Positions 36,066 to 47,573 are shown, counted from the first letter of the stretch. The stretch: 64,000 nucleotides of DNA from Lelliottia nimipressuralis (GCF_004115925.1 NZ_SDDX01000015.1:62001-126000), one strand, 5' to 3'. The notes: generated by a model from the letters alone, not told the origin. Made by a program: numbers and translations.

Positions 36066-37037
36066 ATGAGTAAGATTTACGAAGACAACTCGCTGACTAT
36101 CGGTCATACGCCCCTGGTTCGACTGAACCGTATCGGTAATGGACGCATTCTGGCGAAGGTAGAATCACGTAACCCGAGCTTCAGCGTAAAATGCCGTATC
36201 GGTGCAAACATGATTTGGGATGCCGAAAAACGCGGTGTTCTGAAGCCTGGCGTCGAACTGGTTGAACCGACCAGCGGCAACACCGGGATCGCTCTGGCCT
36301 ACGTCGCCGCTGCCCGCGGTTACAAACTGACCCTGACAATGCCAGAAACCATGAGCATCGAACGCCGTAAGCTGCTGAAAGCGCTGGGCGCGAATCTGGT
36401 TCTGACCGAAGGCGCGAAAGGCATGAAAGGTGCCATTCAGAAAGCCGAAGAAATCGTCGCCAGCGATCCGGCGAAATACCTGCTGCTGCAGCAGTTCAGC
36501 AACCCGGCAAACCCGGAAATCCACGAGAAAACCACCGGTCCGGAAATCTGGGAAGATACGGACGGCCAGGTTGACGTGTTTATCTCAGGCGTGGGCACCG
36601 GCGGTACGCTGACCGGCGTGAGTCGCTATATTAAAGGCACAAAAGGCAAAAAGGATCTGATTACCGTTGCCGTTGAGCCAACGGACTCCCCGGTTATCGC
36701 CCAGGCGCTGGCCGGCGAAGAGATCAAACCCGGACCACATAAAATTCAGGGTATCGGCGCGGGCTTTATCCCGGGTAACCTGGATCTGAAGCTTATCGAT
36801 AAAGTCGTTGCGATCACCAACGAAGAGGCGATCTCCACGGCGCGTCGCCTGATGGACGAAGAAGGTATTCTGGCCGGTATCTCCTCCGGCGCGGCAGTCG
36901 CTGCTGCCCTGAAGCTTCAGGAAGATGAAACCTTTACCAATAAGACTATTGTGGTTATTCTACCGTCCTCGGGTGAGCGTTATTTAAGCACTGCATTGTT
37001 TGCCGATCTGTTCACAGAAAAAGAACTGCAACAGTAA
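36066..37037 (+). CDS. cysK: Cysteine synthase A (O-acetylserine sulfhydrylase)
   Basis: CysK makes L-cysteine from O-acetylserine and sulfide and can bind CysE. The 323 residues match E. coli. The PLP lysine is in [14 protein letters not shown] (near residue 42), the phosphate-binding loop is [13 protein letters not shown], and the substrate loop is [14 protein letters not shown]. No strong -35 precedes a TATGCT at 36022-36027, which fits a promoter that needs the activator CysB, though no CysB box can be read with confidence. A terminator follows directly. Confidence 0.97.
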   Translation: MSKIYEDNSLTIGHTPLVRLNRIGNGRILAKVESRNPSFSVKCRIGANMIWDAEKRGVLKPGVELVEPTSGNTGIALAYVAAARGYKLTLTMPETMSIERRKLLKALGANLVLTEGAKGMKGAIQKAEEIVASDPAKYLLLQQFSNPANPEIHEKTTGPEIWEDTDGQVDVFISGVGTGGTLTGVSRYIKGTKGKKDLITVAVEPTDSPVIAQALAGEEIKPGPHKIQGIGAGFIPGNLDLKLIDKVVAITNEEAISTARRLMDEEGILAGISSGAAVAAALKLQEDETFTNKTIVVILPSSGERYLSTALFADLFTEKELQQ

Positions 37038-37059
37038 TGCCAGCATGTTAATAACGCGT

Positions 37060-37087
37060 AAAAAAGCACCCAAACGGGTGCTTTTTT
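37060..37087 (+). terminator. cysK terminator
   Basis: AAAAAGCACCC pairs with GGGTGCTTTTT over a 4-base loop, 22 bases past the cysK stop. Confidence 0.85.
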
Positions 37088-37102
37088 GTGGCCTGCGTCA
37101 AA
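37087..37102. promoter_or_regulatory. CRP-like site of the ptsH upstream promoter
   Basis: TGTGG-CCTGCG-TCAAA matches 4 and 3 bases of the two CRP half-sites. It sits where E. coli ptsHp0 has a CRP site. Beyond this the 37103-37354 leader holds no gene. Confidence 0.45.
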
Positions 37103-37288
37103 CTTTTACTCCTCCTGGCATTGATTCACCCCGTCGGGTCTGGTATTTAACCTGACAATTATTTTGAAGCGCGAAATTAATCAATGTGGGAAATACAGAA
37201 GCTGAATCGATTTTATGATTTGGTTCAAGTCTCGCTTTCACTGCATAATGTTTAATGACGAGCGAAACGTCAGCGCTAACAAGACAGG

Positions 37289-37318
37289 CTAAAGTTAAGC
37301 CTCCAGGCTAGACTTTAG
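37289..37318 (+). other. Hairpin in the ptsH leader
   Basis: CTAAAGT and AGCC pair with GGCT and ACTTTAG, giving a 30-base near-perfect stem-loop ending 36 bases before the ptsH start. It could be an RNA structure or a protein-binding dyad. Confidence 0.5.
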
Positions 37319-37354
37319 TTCCACAACACTAAACCTATAAGTTGGGGAAATACA

Positions 37355-37612
37355 ATGTTCCAGCAAGAAGTTACCATTACCGCTCCGAACGGTCTGCACA
37401 CCCGCCCTGCTGCTCAGTTTGTTAAAGAAGCTAAAGGCTTCACTTCTGAGATCACTGTGACCTCCAACGGCAAAAGCGCTAGCGCGAAAAGCCTGTTCAA
37501 GCTGCAGACTCTGGGCCTGACTCAGGGTACCGTCGTGACCATCTCCGCAGAAGGCGAAGACGAGCAGAAAGCAGTTGAGCATCTGGTAAAACTGATGGCT
37601 GAGCTCGAGTAA
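37355..37612 (+). CDS. ptsH: HPr, phosphocarrier protein of the PTS
   Basis: HPr receives phosphate from enzyme I and passes it to the sugar-specific EIIA proteins. The 85 residues equal E. coli HPr. His15 in [12 protein letters not shown] is the phosphorylation site and Ser46 lies in [13 protein letters not shown]. It is the first gene of ptsH-ptsI-crr and is preceded by GGGGAAATACA. The 317-bp upstream region contains a CRP-like site and a hairpin. Confidence 0.98.
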
Positions 37613-37655
37613 GTTACGGGTTCTTTTCAATATCAGTCACAAGTAAGGTAGGGTT

Positions 37656-39383
37656 ATGATTTCAGGCATTTTAGCATCCCCGGGTATCGCTTTCGGCAAA
37701 GCACTTCTGCTGAAAGAAGACGAGATCGTCATCGACCGGAAAAAAATTTCTGCCGACAAGGTTGATCAGGAAGTTGAGCGTTTTCTGAGCGGTCGTGCCA
37801 AGGCATCAGCGCAACTGGAAGCGATCAAAACTAAAGCTGGCGAAACTTTCGGTGAAGAAAAAGAAGCCATCTTCGAAGGGCATATCATGCTGCTCGAAGA
37901 TGAGGAGCTGGAGCAGGAAATCATAGCCCTGATTAAAGATAAGGGCATGACGGCCGACGCGGCTGCACATGAAATTATCGAAGGTCAGGCGACTGCCCTC
38001 GAAGAACTGGATGATGAATACCTGAAAGAACGTGCGGCAGACGTACGTGATATCGGTAAGCGCTTGCTGCGCAACATCCTGGGTCTGGCGATCATCGACC
38101 TTAGCGCCATTCAGGACGAAGTTATCCTGGTTGCCGCTGATTTGACGCCGTCTGAAACCGCACAGCTGAACCTGAACAAGGTGCTGGGTTTCATCACCGA
38201 CGCCGGTGGCCGTACCTCCCACACCTCTATCATGGCGCGTTCTCTGGAACTGCCTGCCATCGTGGGTACCGGTAGCGTCACCTCTCAGGTGAAAAACGAC
38301 GACTATCTGATTCTGGATGCCGTAAACAATCTGGTTTACGTCAACCCAACCAACGAAGAGATCGAAAAGCTGCGTGCCGTTCAGGAGCAAGTTGCTACTG
38401 AGAAAGCGGAACTGGCTAAACTGAAAGATCTGCCAGCCATCACGCTGGACGGACATCAGGTTGAAGTGTGCGCGAACATCGGTACCGTACGTGACGTTGA
38501 TGGCGCTGAGCGCAACGGCGCGGAAGGTGTTGGTCTGTACCGTACAGAATTCCTGTTCATGGACCGTGACGCACTGCCTACTGAAGAAGAGCAGTTTGCG
38601 GCATACAAAGCGGTTGCCGAAGCATGCGGCTCTCAGGCTGTTATCGTGCGTACCATGGACATCGGTGGCGACAAAGAGCTGCCGTACATGAACTTCCCGA
38701 AAGAAGAAAACCCATTCCTGGGCTGGCGTGCAGTGCGTATCGCCATGGACCGTAAAGAGATCCTTCGCGATCAGGTTCGTGCGATTCTGCGTGCTTCCGC
38801 TTTCGGTAAACTGCGCATCATGTTCCCAATGATCATCTCTGTTGAAGAAGTGCGTGCACTGAAGAAAGAGATCGAAATCTACAAACAGGAACTGCGCGAC
38901 GAAGGTAAAGCCTTTGACGAAACCATCGAAGTGGGCGTGATGGTGGAAACACCAGCGGCAGCAACGATTGCTCGTCATTTGGCCAAAGAAGTCGACTTCT
39001 TTAGTATCGGCACCAATGATTTAACGCAGTACACCCTGGCAGTTGACCGTGGTAATGATATGATTTCACATCTCTACCAGCCAATGTCACCGTCCGTACT
39101 CACGCTAATCAAGCAAGTTATTGATGCTTCTCATGCTGAAGGTAAATGGACTGGCATGTGTGGTGAGCTTGCAGGCGACGAACGTGCTACACTTCTGTTG
39201 CTGGGTATGGGTCTGGACGAATTCTCTATGAGCGCCATTTCCATCCCGCGCATTAAGAAGATTATCCGTAACACGAACTTCGAAGATGCGAAGGTGTTAG
39301 CAGAGCAGGCTCTTGCTCAACCGACAACGGACGAGTTAATGACGCTGGTTAACAAGTTCATTGAAGAAAAAACAATCTGCTAA
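37656..39383 (+). CDS. ptsI: PTS enzyme I
   Basis: Enzyme I starts the PTS by taking phosphate from phosphoenolpyruvate and giving it to HPr. The 575 residues match E. coli. The active His189 is in [15 protein letters not shown], the PEP-binding Arg and Glu residues are in [14 protein letters not shown] and [11 protein letters not shown], and Cys502 is in [12 protein letters not shown]. It begins 43 bases after ptsH, with AAGGTAGGG before the ATG, and is followed after 40 bases by crr. Confidence 0.98.
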   Translation: MISGILASPGIAFGKALLLKEDEIVIDRKKISADKVDQEVERFLSGRAKASAQLEAIKTKAGETFGEEKEAIFEGHIMLLEDEELEQEIIALIKDKGMTADAAAHEIIEGQATALEELDDEYLKERAADVRDIGKRLLRNILGLAIIDLSAIQDEVILVAADLTPSETAQLNLNKVLGFITDAGGRTSHTSIMARSLELPAIVGTGSVTSQVKNDDYLILDAVNNLVYVNPTNEEIEKLRAVQEQVATEKAELAKLKDLPAITLDGHQVEVCANIGTVRDVDGAERNGAEGVGLYRTEFLFMDRDALPTEEEQFAAYKAVAEACGSQAVIVRTMDIGGDKELPYMNFPKEENPFLGWRAVRIAMDRKEILRDQVRAILRASAFGKLRIMFPMIISVEEVRALKKEIEIYKQELRDEGKAFDETIEVGVMVETPAAATIARHLAKEVDFFSIGTNDLTQYTLAVDRGNDMISHLYQPMSPSVLTLIKQVIDASHAEGKWTGMCGELAGDERATLLLLGMGLDEFSMSAISIPRIKKIIRNTNFEDAKVLAEQALAQPTTDELMTLVNKFIEEKTIC

Positions 39384-39423
39384 TCCACGAGATGCGGCCC
39401 AAATTACTGCTTAGGAGAAGATC

Positions 39424-39933
39424 ATGGGTTTGTTCGATAAACTGAAATCTCTGGTTTCTGATGATAAGAAAGACACCGGAACTATTGAGATTATTGCTCC
39501 GTTGTCTGGCGAAATCGTCAATATCGAAGACGTGCCGGATGTAGTTTTTGCCGAAAAAATCGTTGGTGATGGTATTGCTATCAAACCAACTGGTAACAAA
39601 ATGGTTGCGCCAGTTGACGGCACCATCGGTAAAATTTTTGAAACCAACCATGCGTTCTCTATCGAATCTGATAGCGGTATCGAACTGTTCGTACACTTCG
39701 GTATCGACACCGTTGAGCTGAAAGGCGAAGGCTTCAAGCGTATCGCTGAAGAAGGCCAGCGTGTGAAAGTAGGCGATCCGGTCATCGAATTCGACCTGGC
39801 GCTGCTGGAAGAGAAAGCCAAGTCTACCCTGACTCCGGTTGTTATCTCCAACATGGACGAAATCAAAGAACTGATCAAACTGTCTGGCAGCGTTACCGTG
39901 GGTGAAACTCCGGTCATCCGCATCAAGAAGTAA
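39424..39933 (+). CDS. crr: Glucose-specific EIIA (Crr)
   Basis: Crr carries phosphate to glucose permease PtsG and, depending on its phosphorylation, activates adenylate cyclase or blocks non-PTS permeases. The 169 residues equal E. coli Crr. The active His (residue 91 counting Met) is in [15 protein letters not shown], and His76 is in [11 protein letters not shown]. It is the last gene of the pts operon, begins after TTAGGAGAAGATC and is followed by a bidirectional terminator shared with pdxK. Confidence 0.98.
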   Translation: MGLFDKLKSLVSDDKKDTGTIEIIAPLSGEIVNIEDVPDVVFAEKIVGDGIAIKPTGNKMVAPVDGTIGKIFETNHAFSIESDSGIELFVHFGIDTVELKGEGFKRIAEEGQRVKVGDPVIEFDLALLEEKAKSTLTPVVISNMDEIKELIKLSGSVTVGETPVIRIKK

Positions 39934-39946
39934 TTCTTGCCGCACA

Positions 39947-39975
39947 GAAAAATGGCGCCTTCGGGCGCCATTTTT
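39947..39975. terminator. Bidirectional terminator between crr and pdxK
   Basis: AAAATGGCGCC pairs with GGCGCCATTTT around a short loop between the convergent genes. Confidence 0.85.
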
Positions 39976-39977
39976 GT

Positions 39978-40814
39978 TTATGCGGGGAGGATTAGCTCAT
40001 CAAAGCCTTTTTCCTGGGTGTACTTCATCACCTCTGTTACACGGTCGCCCGCACGGCGTATCGCTTCAGCGACGTCCCTGCCCTGCACAATGCCGCTTAC
40101 CAGCTCAGAACAGAACAGATCCCCGGTTCCTTTCAGGTCGGTTGCAACGCGCGGATGATTCGTCACCGTCACACCGTCCTTCGTCACCAGCACAACGTGA
40201 ATATTTTCAGGATCAGATTCCACCGGCGCACTGGTAATCGCCACCCACTTCAGTGAGGCAGACAGCAGACTTTGTGCGGCAGTAATTGCGCTTTCCGGCG
40301 TCCGGCACGGCTGACCGCTCAACACTTCAAGCTCAAAAACGTTCGGCGTAATACCCTGCGCCAGCGGCAGCAAATGCTCGCGATAGGCTTGCGGAATTTC
40401 GGGTTTCACATAGATCCCGCTGTCGATGTCACCAATGACCGGATCGACCAGCACGAACAAATCAGGGTGTTTATCTTTAATGGCCACCAGCCACTCAGCC
40501 AGAATGGCAATCTGGCTGGCACTGCCCATATAGCCCGTGGTCACCGCTTTCAGCTCGCGCAACACATCGCGCTCTTCAAGAGCTTTCAGATAGCCGCTGA
40601 ACCAGTCGTCGGGGATCACGCCGCCGTAAAAGGTGTCGTAATGCGGGGTATTGCTGAACAGTACCGTCGGGACGGCTGTGACGGTCAGCTGATGTTGCCT
40701 GATATTAGGCACCGCAATGCTGTTGCCCACGCTGCCGTATACCACCTGCGACTGCACCGCGACGATATCCGTCTGCTGCGCACGGGTTTTATCCCGAAAT
40801 AAAATCATCTCCAT
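39978..40814 (-). CDS. pdxK: Pyridoxine/pyridoxal/pyridoxamine kinase PdxK
   Basis: PdxK phosphorylates vitamin B6 vitamers in the salvage route to PLP, the cofactor of CysK, CysM and AlaC in this window. The 278-residue protein is in the ribokinase-like family with [14 protein letters not shown] near the N-terminus, [16 protein letters not shown] and [17 protein letters not shown], where the latter carries the catalytic Asp. It is slightly shorter than E. coli PdxK (283) at both ends. Only 5 bases separate it from the end of upstream cysM, so it may be read through from the cys operon. Confidence 0.92.
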   Translation of the reverse strand: MEMILFRDKTRAQQTDIVAVQSQVVYGSVGNSIAVPNIRQHQLTVTAVPTVLFSNTPHYDTFYGGVIPDDWFSGYLKALEERDVLRELKAVTTGYMGSASQIAILAEWLVAIKDKHPDLFVLVDPVIGDIDSGIYVKPEIPQAYREHLLPLAQGITPNVFELEVLSGQPCRTPESAITAAQSLLSASLKWVAITSAPVESDPENIHVVLVTKDGVTVTNHPRVATDLKGTGDLFCSELVSGIVQGRDVAEAIRRAGDRVTEVMKYTQEKGFDELILPA

Positions 40815-40819
40815 GACGC

Positions 40820-41731
40820 TTAAATCCCCGCCCCCTGCGAATAACTCTCTTCACCAAAGACGCCAGTAGACAGATAACGGTCGCCACGATCGCAAATAAT
40901 CGCTACCACAACCGCGCCCGGACAGGCCTGCGCCACGCGCAATGCTCCGGCTACCGCGCCACCCGAACTGACGCCACAGAAGATGCCTTCACGCACCGCC
41001 AGTTCACGCATGGTATTTTCCGCTTCACGCTGATGAATATCCAGCACCTGGTCCACAAGCTGGGCATTAAAAATCCCCGGCATATACTCCGCTGGCCAGC
41101 GGCGTATCCCCGGAATGCTGCTCCCCTCTTCCGGCTGCAGGCCCACAATGGTGACCGGTTTTTCCTGCTCGCGCAGAAAACGGGAGACGCCGGTAATGGT
41201 GCCCGTGGTGCCCATACTGGAGACGAAGTGGCTGATGCGCCCTTCGGTCTGGCGCCAGATTTCCGGCCCGGTAGTGGTGTAGTGCGCATAAGGGTTATCG
41301 GGATTATTAAACTGGTCCAGCAATGTGCCTTCGCCGCGCTGGGCCATGTCGAGAGCCAGATCGCGCGCCCCTTCCATCCCCTGCTCTTTGGTGACGAGGA
41401 TCAGCTCAGCGCCATACGCGCGCATTGCGGCACGCCGCTCCTGGCTCATGTTGTCCGGCATCAGCAATTTCATGTGATAGCCTTTCAGCGCCGCAATCAT
41501 CGCCAGCGCAATGCCGGTGTTACCGCTGGTCGCTTCAATCAGCACGTCGCCGGGCGTAATCTCCCCGCGCTTTTCCGCCTCAACAATCATCGACAATGCC
41601 GCGCGATCTTTAACGGAACCGGCAGGATTATTTCCCTCCAGTTTGACCCAGATTTCGCTGCCATTATCGGGATTCATGCGTTGCAGCTTGACCAGAGGGG
41701 TGTTGCCGATGGTTTGTTCTAATGTGTTCAC
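40820..41731 (-). CDS. cysM: Cysteine synthase B
   Basis: CysM makes cysteine from O-acetylserine and sulfide, and S-sulfocysteine from thiosulfate. The 303 residues match E. coli exactly in length. The PLP lysine is Lys41 in [14 protein letters not shown] and the phosphate loop is [16 protein letters not shown]. The GTG start at 41731 is the same as in E. coli; an upstream extension to 41818 would run into a REP element. It follows cysA, separated by a BIME, and is the last gene of the sulfate/thiosulfate cluster. Confidence 0.96.
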   Translation of the reverse strand: MNTLEQTIGNTPLVKLQRMNPDNGSEIWVKLEGNNPAGSVKDRAALSMIVEAEKRGEITPGDVLIEATSGNTGIALAMIAALKGYHMKLLMPDNMSQERRAAMRAYGAELILVTKEQGMEGARDLALDMAQRGEGTLLDQFNNPDNPYAHYTTTGPEIWRQTEGRISHFVSSMGTTGTITGVSRFLREQEKPVTIVGLQPEEGSSIPGIRRWPAEYMPGIFNAQLVDQVLDIHQREAENTMRELAVREGIFCGVSSGGAVAGALRVAQACPGAVVVAIICDRGDRYLSTGVFGEESYSQGAGI

Positions 41732-41750
41732 GAATTCTGTCCAATAAAAA

Positions 41751-41824
41751 GCCCGGTGGCGCTTTCGCTTACCGGGCCTACAGGGATCGTTTTGTAGGCC
41801 GGGTAAGCGCAGCGCCACCCGGCA
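41751..41824. repeat. BIME: two inverted REP elements
   Basis: GCCCGGTGGCGCT...ACCGGGCCTACA at 41751-41784 and its inverted partner TGTAGGCCGGGTAAGCGC...CACCCGGCA at 41793-41824 lie between cysA and cysM. Such pairs are typical of enteric 3' intergenic regions and can stabilise upstream mRNA. Confidence 0.9.
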
Positions 41825-41846
41825 AATACCACGTCACTTTAACCTA

Positions 41847-42941
41847 TCAGGCTGACTCCGCCAGAGCAAGATCCTCGCGCGACTCGATCCGCTCGTTGCC
41901 GTGATAGATACGCGCATGCTGCAGGCCGACAAACAGGCGATCGCCACGCGATGGCGCCTCTTCATCACGCATCACCACCGTCAACGGCTCGGTATACCAG
42001 CCCAGGGGTTGTACCACTAATTGGGTGTAATGCCCTTTAGGGCTAGCCTCAAGCACCTGCACCGGCAATGGAGAATCGAGGCTGGTGCGGCGACTGACGT
42101 CCACTTCCCACGGGCGCAAGAACAGATCGACCGGTCCCTGATGGGCAGGCGTGTAACCCAGCGGCCAGCGGTGTGCGCCGACGTGGAACTGCCCACCGCG
42201 AATGGTGCCCTGCATGCGGTTCACTTCGCCCATAAACTCCAGAACGAAACGGGTCGCAGGCTCACGCCACAGCTGTTCCGGCTCATCAACTTGTTCGATA
42301 TTCCCCTGGCTCATCACCACCACGCGATCGGCCACTTCCATCGCCTCTTCCTGGTCGTGCGTCACAAAGACGCTGGTAAATTTCAGCTCCTCGTGAAGCT
42401 GACGCAGCCAGCGACGCAGCTCTTTACGCACCTGCGCGTCCAGCGCGCCAAAAGGTTCGTCGAGCAGCAGGATTTGCGGCTCAACTGCCAGAGCACGAGC
42501 CAGCGCCACGCGCTGTTTCTGCCCACCGGAAAGCTGTGCCGGATAACGGTCGGCGAGATGGGCCAGCTGCACCATCTCCAGCAGTTTGGTCACTTTCGCT
42601 TTGATCGTCGCGGCATTCGGACGCTCGCGACGCGGCAGCACGGTCAGGCCAAAGGCGATGTTATCGAACACCGTCATATGGCGGAACAGGGCGTAATGCT
42701 GGAACACAAAACCGACTTTACGATCGCGAGCATGCAGACGGCTGACATCGGTTCCGTGGAAGCGAATATGGCCACTGGTCTGATGCTCAAGACCGGCAAT
42801 AATACGCAGCAGCGTGGTTTTACCGGAGCCGGACGGCCCAAGCAGCGCCACCATCTGTCCGGAAGGGATATCCAGCGAGATATCGTTCAGCACCTGGGTG
42901 CGGCCGAATGACTTCTTAATATTGGCAATCTCAATGCTCAT
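41847..42941 (-). CDS. cysA: CysA, sulfate/thiosulfate ABC transporter ATPase
   Basis: CysA drives the CysPTWA importer. The 364-residue protein has Walker A GPSGSGKT (residues 35-42), signature [15 protein letters not shown], Walker [14 protein letters not shown] and the H-loop [11 protein letters not shown], then a TOBE-like C-terminal part. Its start overlaps the end of cysW by 11 bases on the same strand. It matches E. coli CysA (365) closely. Confidence 0.97.
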   Translation of the reverse strand: MSIEIANIKKSFGRTQVLNDISLDIPSGQMVALLGPSGSGKTTLLRIIAGLEHQTSGHIRFHGTDVSRLHARDRKVGFVFQHYALFRHMTVFDNIAFGLTVLPRRERPNAATIKAKVTKLLEMVQLAHLADRYPAQLSGGQKQRVALARALAVEPQILLLDEPFGALDAQVRKELRRWLRQLHEELKFTSVFVTHDQEEAMEVADRVVVMSQGNIEQVDEPEQLWREPATRFVLEFMGEVNRMQGTIRGGQFHVGAHRWPLGYTPAHQGPVDLFLRPWEVDVSRRTSLDSPLPVQVLEASPKGHYTQLVVQPLGWYTEPLTVVMRDEEAPSRGDRLFVGLQHARIYHGNERIESREDLALAESA

Positions 42942-43806
42942 GATTTCCCTCCTGCTGCAGGCGTTTCTCTTGATTCTCTAAACGCCACTGCACCACACTC
43001 TTTAAAAACAAGGTCAAAATAGCCATCAGCGTCAGCAGGGCTGCGGCGGTAAAGGAACCGACGGTGTTATAGTCCTGCTCCAGCAATTCAATCTGTAGCG
43101 GCAGCGACAGGGTTTCACCGCGAATCGAGCCGGAAACCACCGACACCGCGCCAAACTCACCAATCGCACGCGCGTTGGTCAGCACCACGCCGTACAGCAA
43201 CGCCCAGCGGATGTTCGGCAGCGTCACGCGCTTGAACATCTGCCAGCCGGACGCGCCCAGCAGGATCGCCGCTTCATCTTCGTGGCTGCCCTGGCTCAAC
43301 ATCACCGGCACCAGCTCACGCACCACAAACGGACAGGTTACAAAAATCGTCACCAGCACCATGCCCGGCCAGGCGAACATGATTTGCAGGTTGTGCTCGT
43401 CCAGCCAGCCGCCCAGCGGACCGTTAGAACCGTAGAACAGGAGATAGATAAGACCAGCAACCACCGGCGATACGGCAAAGGGAATATCCAGCAGCGTCAG
43501 CAGGAGCTGGCGGCCAGGGAAGTTAAACCGCGTCACCAGCCACGCCAGCAAAATCCCGAACACCAGATTTACCGGCACGGTAATCAGGGCGATCATCACC
43601 GTCAGCCAGATCGCGTGCAGCATGTCCGGGTCAGCCAGATTCTGCAGTGCGGGCATAATCCCTTTGCTGAACGCCTGCACGAAGATGTAAACCATCGGCA
43701 CAACGAGAATAAAAGCCGACACCAGCACGCCGGTGCCAATCAGGAACCATTTTCCCCAGTTAATGCGGGGAGCGTCGTAGCGCTTCAATTGAGTAACTTC
43801 CGCCAT
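42931..43806 (-). CDS. cysW: CysW, sulfate/thiosulfate transporter permease
   Basis: This 291-residue inner membrane protein has six membrane segments and the EAA loop that contacts CysA ([26 protein letters not shown] near residue 180). It forms the membrane channel with CysT. Its ATG overlaps the cysT stop in a TGATG, and its end overlaps cysA, so the operon is translationally coupled. Confidence 0.96.
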   Translation of the reverse strand: MAEVTQLKRYDAPRINWGKWFLIGTGVLVSAFILVVPMVYIFVQAFSKGIMPALQNLADPDMLHAIWLTVMIALITVPVNLVFGILLAWLVTRFNFPGRQLLLTLLDIPFAVSPVVAGLIYLLFYGSNGPLGGWLDEHNLQIMFAWPGMVLVTIFVTCPFVVRELVPVMLSQGSHEDEAAILLGASGWQMFKRVTLPNIRWALLYGVVLTNARAIGEFGAVSVVSGSIRGETLSLPLQIELLEQDYNTVGSFTAAALLTLMAILTLFLKSVVQWRLENQEKRLQQEGNHEH

Positions 43807-44639
43807 CAGTGACCTACCACACGCCGACCAAAGCGACTTTGCAGAGTGTTAATCGAGAACAGCAGCAGCAGCGACGCGGCCAGGATCACCGAGGCAATCG
43901 CGCTCGCCGCCGGATAGTCAAACTCCTGCAAACGAACAAAAATCATCAGCGAGGTCACTTCGGTTTTCCACGCGATGTTGCCCGCGATGAAAATCACTGC
44001 GCCAAATTCGCCGAGACTGCGGGTGAATGAAAGCGCCACGCCTGCCAGCAGCGCCGGAGAAAGCTCCGGTAACACCACTTTGCAGAAGCTCTGAATACGC
44101 GTCGCACCGAGGGTTTCCGCGGCCTCTTCATATTCCGGGCCAAGCTCTTCCAGAACCGGCTGCACGGTACGCACCACGAAGGGAATACTGGTAAAGGCCA
44201 TCGCCACCGCGATCCCAAGCCAGGTATAGGTCACTTTGATGTCAAACTGCGCCAGCCACTGGCCGTAAAAACCGTTCACCGAAAACAGCGACGCGAGGGT
44301 CAAACCCGCCACCGCCGTCGGCAGCGCGAAGGGTAAATCCATCAGCGCGTCCAGCAGCGTGCGGCCGGGGAAACGATAGCGGGTTAAGATCCACGCCATC
44401 AGCAGGCCGAATACGCCGTTGAAAATCGATGCCACAAACGCCGACAGCAGCGTGACCTTATACGCCACCACAACCTGCGGGTTAGTGATCACTTCCCAGT
44501 ACTGGGCCCAGCTCATCTCAGAGAGCTGCATCACCAGCGCACTTAACGGCAACAACAAAATCAGACAGACGAACAGCAGGCTGGTCCCGAGGCTTAAGGT
44601 AAAGCCGGGCAGCACACGTCTGGAGGAGACTGCAAACAT
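43806..44639 (-). CDS. cysT: CysT (CysU), sulfate/thiosulfate transporter permease
   Basis: The 277-residue membrane protein is nearly identical to E. coli CysT, with six hydrophobic segments and the EAA loop EYEEAAETLGATRIQSFCKVVLPE. It pairs with CysW. I start at the ATG at 44639, which overlaps the cysP stop as TGATG; a GTG one codon upstream gives an extra residue but E. coli begins [10 protein letters not shown]. Confidence 0.96.
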   Translation of the reverse strand: MFAVSSRRVLPGFTLSLGTSLLFVCLILLLPLSALVMQLSEMSWAQYWEVITNPQVVVAYKVTLLSAFVASIFNGVFGLLMAWILTRYRFPGRTLLDALMDLPFALPTAVAGLTLASLFSVNGFYGQWLAQFDIKVTYTWLGIAVAMAFTSIPFVVRTVQPVLEELGPEYEEAAETLGATRIQSFCKVVLPELSPALLAGVALSFTRSLGEFGAVIFIAGNIAWKTEVTSLMIFVRLQEFDYPAASAIASVILAASLLLLFSINTLQSRFGRRVVGH

Positions 44640-45655
44640 CACTTACGCCCCGCCGCCAACAGTTTGTCCAGCTCACCACCGGTGGTGAAGTGGGTTTTCA
44701 TCACCTCAGGCCAGGAGCCAAACTGGTCTTCCACGCGGAACAGATCGGTCTGCGGGAATTTGTCTTTCAGCTTGTTCATCACATCCGGGTTCGCCACGCG
44801 ATAGTAATAGTCGGTGATGATGGTTTGCGCCTGCGGGCTATAGAGATAGTTCAGGTACGCCTTCGCCGCTTTCTCCGTACCGTTGGCTTTGACGTTCTTA
44901 TCCACCCACGCGACCGGGAATTCAGCAAAGATATTGACCTTCGGCACTACCACTTCAAAGCCCTGCGCTTCGTACTGTTTACGGATGTTATTCACTTCCG
45001 ATTCGAAGCTTATCAACACATCGCCCAGCCCGCGTTCCACGAAGGTGGTGGTCGCACCGCGACCGCCAGTATCGAACACTTCCACGTTTCTCAGGAACTG
45101 AGTCATAAACTGCTCGGTTTTGGCTTTATCGCCGCCGTCCGCTTTGTCGGCTGCACCCCAGGCCGCCAGATAGGTATAGCGCGCGTTACCGGAGGTTTTT
45201 GGATTCGGGAAGATCAGCTTCACGTCTGAACGCACCAGATCGTTCCAGTCATGGATGTTTTTCGGGTTGCCCTTACGCACCAGGAACGCCATGGTCGAGT
45301 AGAACGGCGAGCTGTTATTTGGCAGACGGCTCTGCCAGTCGGCCGGGATCAGGTTGCCTTTGTCATGCAGGATCTGCACATCAGTAATCTGGTTGTAAGT
45401 CACCACATCGGCTTTCAGGCCCTGCAAAATCGCCAGCGCTTGCTTGGAAGAGCCAGCGTGAGATTGCTTGATGGTCAGCTTGTCGCCGTTGTTTTCTTTC
45501 GCCCACTGTTGTTCAAACGGCGGGTTCAGGGCGGCAAACAGTTCGCGGGAGACATCATAGGAACTGTTAAGCAGCTCAGTCGCCTGCGCCTGCGCGACCA
45601 GCAACAGCGAAGCTGCCAGCGCCAGATATCCTTTTTTCAGTACAGTAACGGCCAT
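44639..45655 (-). CDS. cysP: CysP, periplasmic thiosulfate/sulfate-binding protein
   Basis: CysP captures thiosulfate or sulfate in the periplasm for the CysTWA importer. The 338-residue protein starts with a signal peptide (about 1-25, [15 protein letters not shown]) and contains the family segments [13 protein letters not shown] and [17 protein letters not shown], matching E. coli CysP. It is the first gene of cysPTWA. In E. coli ucpA lies just upstream; here only 308 bp separate it from yfeX, and most of that is an imperfect palindrome of about 131 bp. CysB should activate this operon, but I cannot mark a CysB site confidently. Confidence 0.96.
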   Translation of the reverse strand: MAVTVLKKGYLALAASLLLVAQAQATELLNSSYDVSRELFAALNPPFEQQWAKENNGDKLTIKQSHAGSSKQALAILQGLKADVVTYNQITDVQILHDKGNLIPADWQSRLPNNSSPFYSTMAFLVRKGNPKNIHDWNDLVRSDVKLIFPNPKTSGNARYTYLAAWGAADKADGGDKAKTEQFMTQFLRNVEVFDTGGRGATTTFVERGLGDVLISFESEVNNIRKQYEAQGFEVVVPKVNIFAEFPVAWVDKNVKANGTEKAAKAYLNYLYSPQAQTIITDYYYRVANPDVMNKLKDKFPQTDLFRVEDQFGSWPEVMKTHFTTGGELDKLLAAGRK

Positions 45656-45688
45656 TGCGCACCCTTCTAAATGTGATGACGTAGAGCG

Positions 45689-45819
45689 ATCCCATCAGGC
45701 GTGATTGTTGCAGTCAGTTGGGCATGGACAGCGCGGAAGAACCGGAGCATACACGGTGTGCGTGAGGATTCTGAGCGCTGCCCAGGCCCAAACTGACAAC
45801 TAAAATAGCCTGATGGGAT
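45689..45819. repeat. 131-bp imperfect palindrome upstream of cysP
   Basis: The outer arms ATCCCATCAGGC (45689-45700) and GCCTGATGGGAT (45808-45819) are a perfect 12-bp inverted repeat. Inside them GTCAGTTGGGC (45713-45723) pairs with GCCCAAACTGAC (45786-45797) with one bulge, then AGCGC with GCGCT (45730-45734 with 45775-45779), and AGAA with TTCT. The whole element can fold as one long nested hairpin 34 bp before the cysP start. It may be an RNA leader structure or a mobile palindromic repeat of an unnamed kind; it does not match the REP or ERIC sequences I know. The rest of the 45656-45963 gap is an AT-rich promoter-like stretch (45820-45900) and one REP. Confidence 0.6.
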
Positions 45820-45927
45820 GGCTCTTTCTTATAGCCATAATATTTATAACGAGTACGAAAGGAGTAACGGTTTTATATACCGTTTGGTGATTTACCAGCA
45901 GAAAAGGGAATAAGGGGCGGGGGTGAG

Positions 45928-45960
45928 TGCCGGGTGGCGCATGCGCTTACCCGGCCTACA
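45928..45960. repeat. REP element between cysP and yfeX
   Basis: TGCCGGGTGGCGCATGCGCT followed by TACCCGGCCTACA is a complete REP, ending 4 bases before the yfeX stop codon. Confidence 0.85.
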
Positions 45961-45963
45961 GCA

Positions 45964-46956
<993 letters not shown>

Positions 46957-47541
46957 TTACTGCTGCCAGATAATTTTGCTCACGGTCCAGTTTTTGAGAG
47001 TGTCATCCGCAGGCATCAACCCTTCCGGGCCGCTCCACTCGCCGGTGAAGAGATAGCGAATATGCTGGCTGTCTTTGGCTTTACACTCCACCGCGACTTT
47101 CTCATCCGCAACCGCGCTTTCACAGTTGCCGAATGCTTTTTGATACAGCTCGCTAAATGGCGTACCGACTTTCACGCCGCTGTCAGTCTCCACATCGCGG
47201 TCCAGCACTTCAACGCGATTCACGGTGCCTTTATCGCCATTGATAATCAGCGCCAGCTTGTCGTCTTTCAGCGCTTCGAAGTAGTGCACAATGGCACCAT
47301 TCTCCGTTTTCATGCCGCTACGCAGGCGGTAATCACTGCTTAAGGCAGATTCAATCGCTTCCTGATTCAGCGGCGTTGTCGCGTTAATATTTCCGACGCC
47401 CTTCTCAGTCACCTCGAATGAGGAGCCGAACCAGTTCCACGGATAGGCCGCCGACCAGTTAATGGAGGAGATTGACGAGAGCGTTGAACATCCGGTTAAC
47501 ACCAGCGGCAAAGCGCATAAAACTAAACGCAGCGATTTCAT
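46957..47541 (-). CDS. yfeY: YfeY, RpoE-regulated lipoprotein
   Basis: The 194-residue protein has a lipoprotein signal with lipobox VLTGC (Cys18), then a DUF1131-type periplasmic domain (about 40-194). It matches E. coli YfeY (191), a sigma-E-regulated outer membrane lipoprotein of unknown function. A sigma-E-like promoter is visible 33 to 60 bp upstream, which supports envelope-stress control. It also follows yfeZ by 61 bp, so both read-through and its own promoter are likely. Confidence 0.92.
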   Translation of the reverse strand: MKSLRLVLCALPLVLTGCSTLSSISSINWSAAYPWNWFGSSFEVTEKGVGNINATTPLNQEAIESALSSDYRLRSGMKTENGAIVHYFEALKDDKLALIINGDKGTVNRVEVLDRDVETDSGVKVGTPFSELYQKAFGNCESAVADEKVAVECKAKDSQHIRYLFTGEWSGPEGLMPADDTLKNWTVSKIIWQQ

Positions 47542-47573
47542 TGAAACGTCCTTTCTTGTTAATTCAACGCTTG

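Noticed and set aside
37806-38978. 390-codon open frame antisense to ptsI
   Set aside because: It lies wholly inside ptsI on the other strand, its composition mirrors ptsI codon bias, and it has no ribosome site or recognisable domain.
42021-42911. 296-codon open frame antisense to cysA
   Set aside because: Shadow of a gene with all ABC ATPase motifs intact.
45689-45819. Palindrome as an ERIC element
   Set aside because: The size is similar, but the sequence does not match the ERIC consensus I know.
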